Shown here: one piece after another, positions 63,387-64,000 of the stretch
How the letters are laid out: each line of letters starts with the position of its first letter
Numbering within the stretch: position 1 is the stretch's first letter
Origin: Faecalibacterium sp. HTF-F
Lineage (GTDB): Bacteria; Bacillota; Clostridia; Oscillospirales; Ruminococcaceae
Reading direction: 5' to 3'
Assembly (NCBI RefSeq): GCF_023347535.1
Contig: NZ_CP094473.1
Location: forward strand, 1,116,001 to 1,180,000
DNA: 64,000 nucleotides
Position numbers and translations under genes: made by a program
The notes under the pieces: generated by a model
Databases searched by the model: none
Seen by the model: the letters and a program-made list of their open reading frames with translations, nothing else
Told to the model about the DNA's origin: nothing

Positions 63387-64000
63387 ATGAAGATCGGTGT
63401 TATCGGCGCTGGCACCATGGGCCAGGGCATCGCAAAGGCATTTGCACAGGTTGAGGGCAACACCGTTGCTCTGTGCGACATCAAGCAGGAGTGGGCCGAG
63501 AATGGTCTGGCAAAGATCAAGAAGGGCTACGAGAAGCTGGTTGCCAAGGGAAAGATGACGCAGGAAAAGGCAGACGCTATCGTTGCTGCCATCACCCCGG
63601 GCCTGAAGGAAGACCTGTGCGCTGACTGCGATCTGGTCGTTGAGGCTGCTTTTGAGGATATGAAGGTCAAGCAGACCACCTTCGGCGAGCTGGATAAGAT
63701 CTGCAAGCCTGAGTGCATCTTCGCTTCCAACACTTCTTCTCTGTCCATCACCGAGATCGGCAAGGGCGTTGGCCGTCCGCTGGTCGGCATGCACTTCTTC
63801 AACCCCGCAGACCGCATGAAGCTGATCGAGGTCATCGCAGGCTGCAACACTCCCGCTGAGACCGTTGAGAAGATCAAGGAGATCTCTGTTGCCATCGGCA
63901 AGCAGCCGGTTCAGGTCAACGAGGCTGCAGGCTTTGTCGTCAACCGCATCCTGATCCCCATGATCAACGAAGCAGCCTTCATCAAGATGGAAGGCGTTTC
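63387..64000 (+). CDS. hbd: 3-hydroxybutyryl-CoA dehydrogenase (partial)
   Basis: Starts ATG 63387 (AAAGGAGAGG upstream) and runs off the window after 204 codons. Reduces acetoacetyl-CoA to 3-hydroxybutyryl-CoA. NAD motif IGVIGAGTMGQGIAKAFAQV, substrate-loop FASNTSSLSITEIGKG and catalytic His in VGMHFFNPADRMKLIEVIAG, then VNEAAGFVVNRILIPMINEA. The order thl-crt-hbd continues the butyrate cluster; bcd and etf genes are expected beyond the window. Confidence 0.95.
   Translation, partial: MKIGVIGAGTMGQGIAKAFAQVEGNTVALCDIKQEWAENGLAKIKKGYEKLVAKGKMTQEKADAIVAAITPGLKEDLCADCDLVVEAAFEDMKVKQTTFGELDKICKPECIFASNTSSLSITEIGKGVGRPLVGMHFFNPADRMKLIEVIAGCNTPAETVEKIKEISVAIGKQPVQVNEAAGFVVNRILIPMINEAAFIKMEGV

Overview
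The window looks like a low-to-mid GC Clostridia (Ruminococcaceae) chromosome, most probably Faecalibacterium. The main evidence is the right side: a 448-residue butyryl-CoA:acetate CoA-transferase, coaD, and a thl-crt-hbd butyrate cluster sit together. This is inference from family recognition; no search was run. About 1-50.7 kb is an integrated temperate phage and about 51.06-64 kb is host DNA. The left phage end lies outside the window.

Phage, from left to right, nearly all on the minus strand, so transcription runs right to left. 1-3.1 kb holds an endolysin (cut by the window edge), a holin, small tail-associated proteins and a reverse transcriptase. 3.1-6.0 kb is a complete diversity-generating retroelement (DGR): reverse transcriptase, template repeat (TR), Avd-like protein, a ribbon-helix-helix protein and a receptor-type target protein whose last 44 codons are the variable repeat (VR). 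TR and VR differ only at TR adenines. 6-20.5 kb is a P2-type contractile tail: fibres, gpI, gpJ, gpW, gpU, gpV, gpD, gpX, tape measure, frameshifted chaperone, tube, sheath and completion proteins. 20.5-28.6 kb is a lambda-type head: capsid E, decoration D, ClpP-like protease with a nested scaffold start, portal, small gpW-like protein, GpA terminase and Nu1-like small subunit. 28.7-32.6 kb is a non-structural cluster of two ParB-domain proteins, a PAPS-reductase-like PP-loop protein and a polytopic membrane protein. 32.6-33.0 kb is a non-coding control region (hairpins, large palindrome, terminator), just downstream of a sigma-like late regulator gene. 33-47.8 kb is the early region: small Cys-rich proteins, a long ParB-like protein, a methylase-like protein lacking an evident NPPY motif, a RuvC-like resolvase, HNH-like, 3D-domain, helicase loader, DnaD-type initiator, SSB, NinB-like, metallo-beta-lactamase-fold, RecT and DUF1351 proteins. 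47.8-50.7 kb is the lysogeny control: Cro-like and CI-like regulators with divergent promoters, then a BRCT-domain protein overlapping a large serine integrase.

Host: mgsA, the proline operon proC-proB-proA (transcribed leftward in that order), a TetR regulator followed by a radical SAM protein, an AI-2E-type permease, the butyryl-CoA:acetate CoA-transferase, coaD, then thl, crt and the start of hbd. Two Rex-like sequences lie between the CoA-transferase gene and coaD, which would link butyrate production to the NADH/NAD ratio.

The most interesting items are the DGR with its small DNA-binding partner and start-codon inverted repeat, the ParB/PP-loop/ParB/membrane-protein cluster of unknown purpose, the BRCT-integrase gene pair, an SH3-like insertion in the tail hub protein, and the conserved-looking methylase relative without a catalytic motif.
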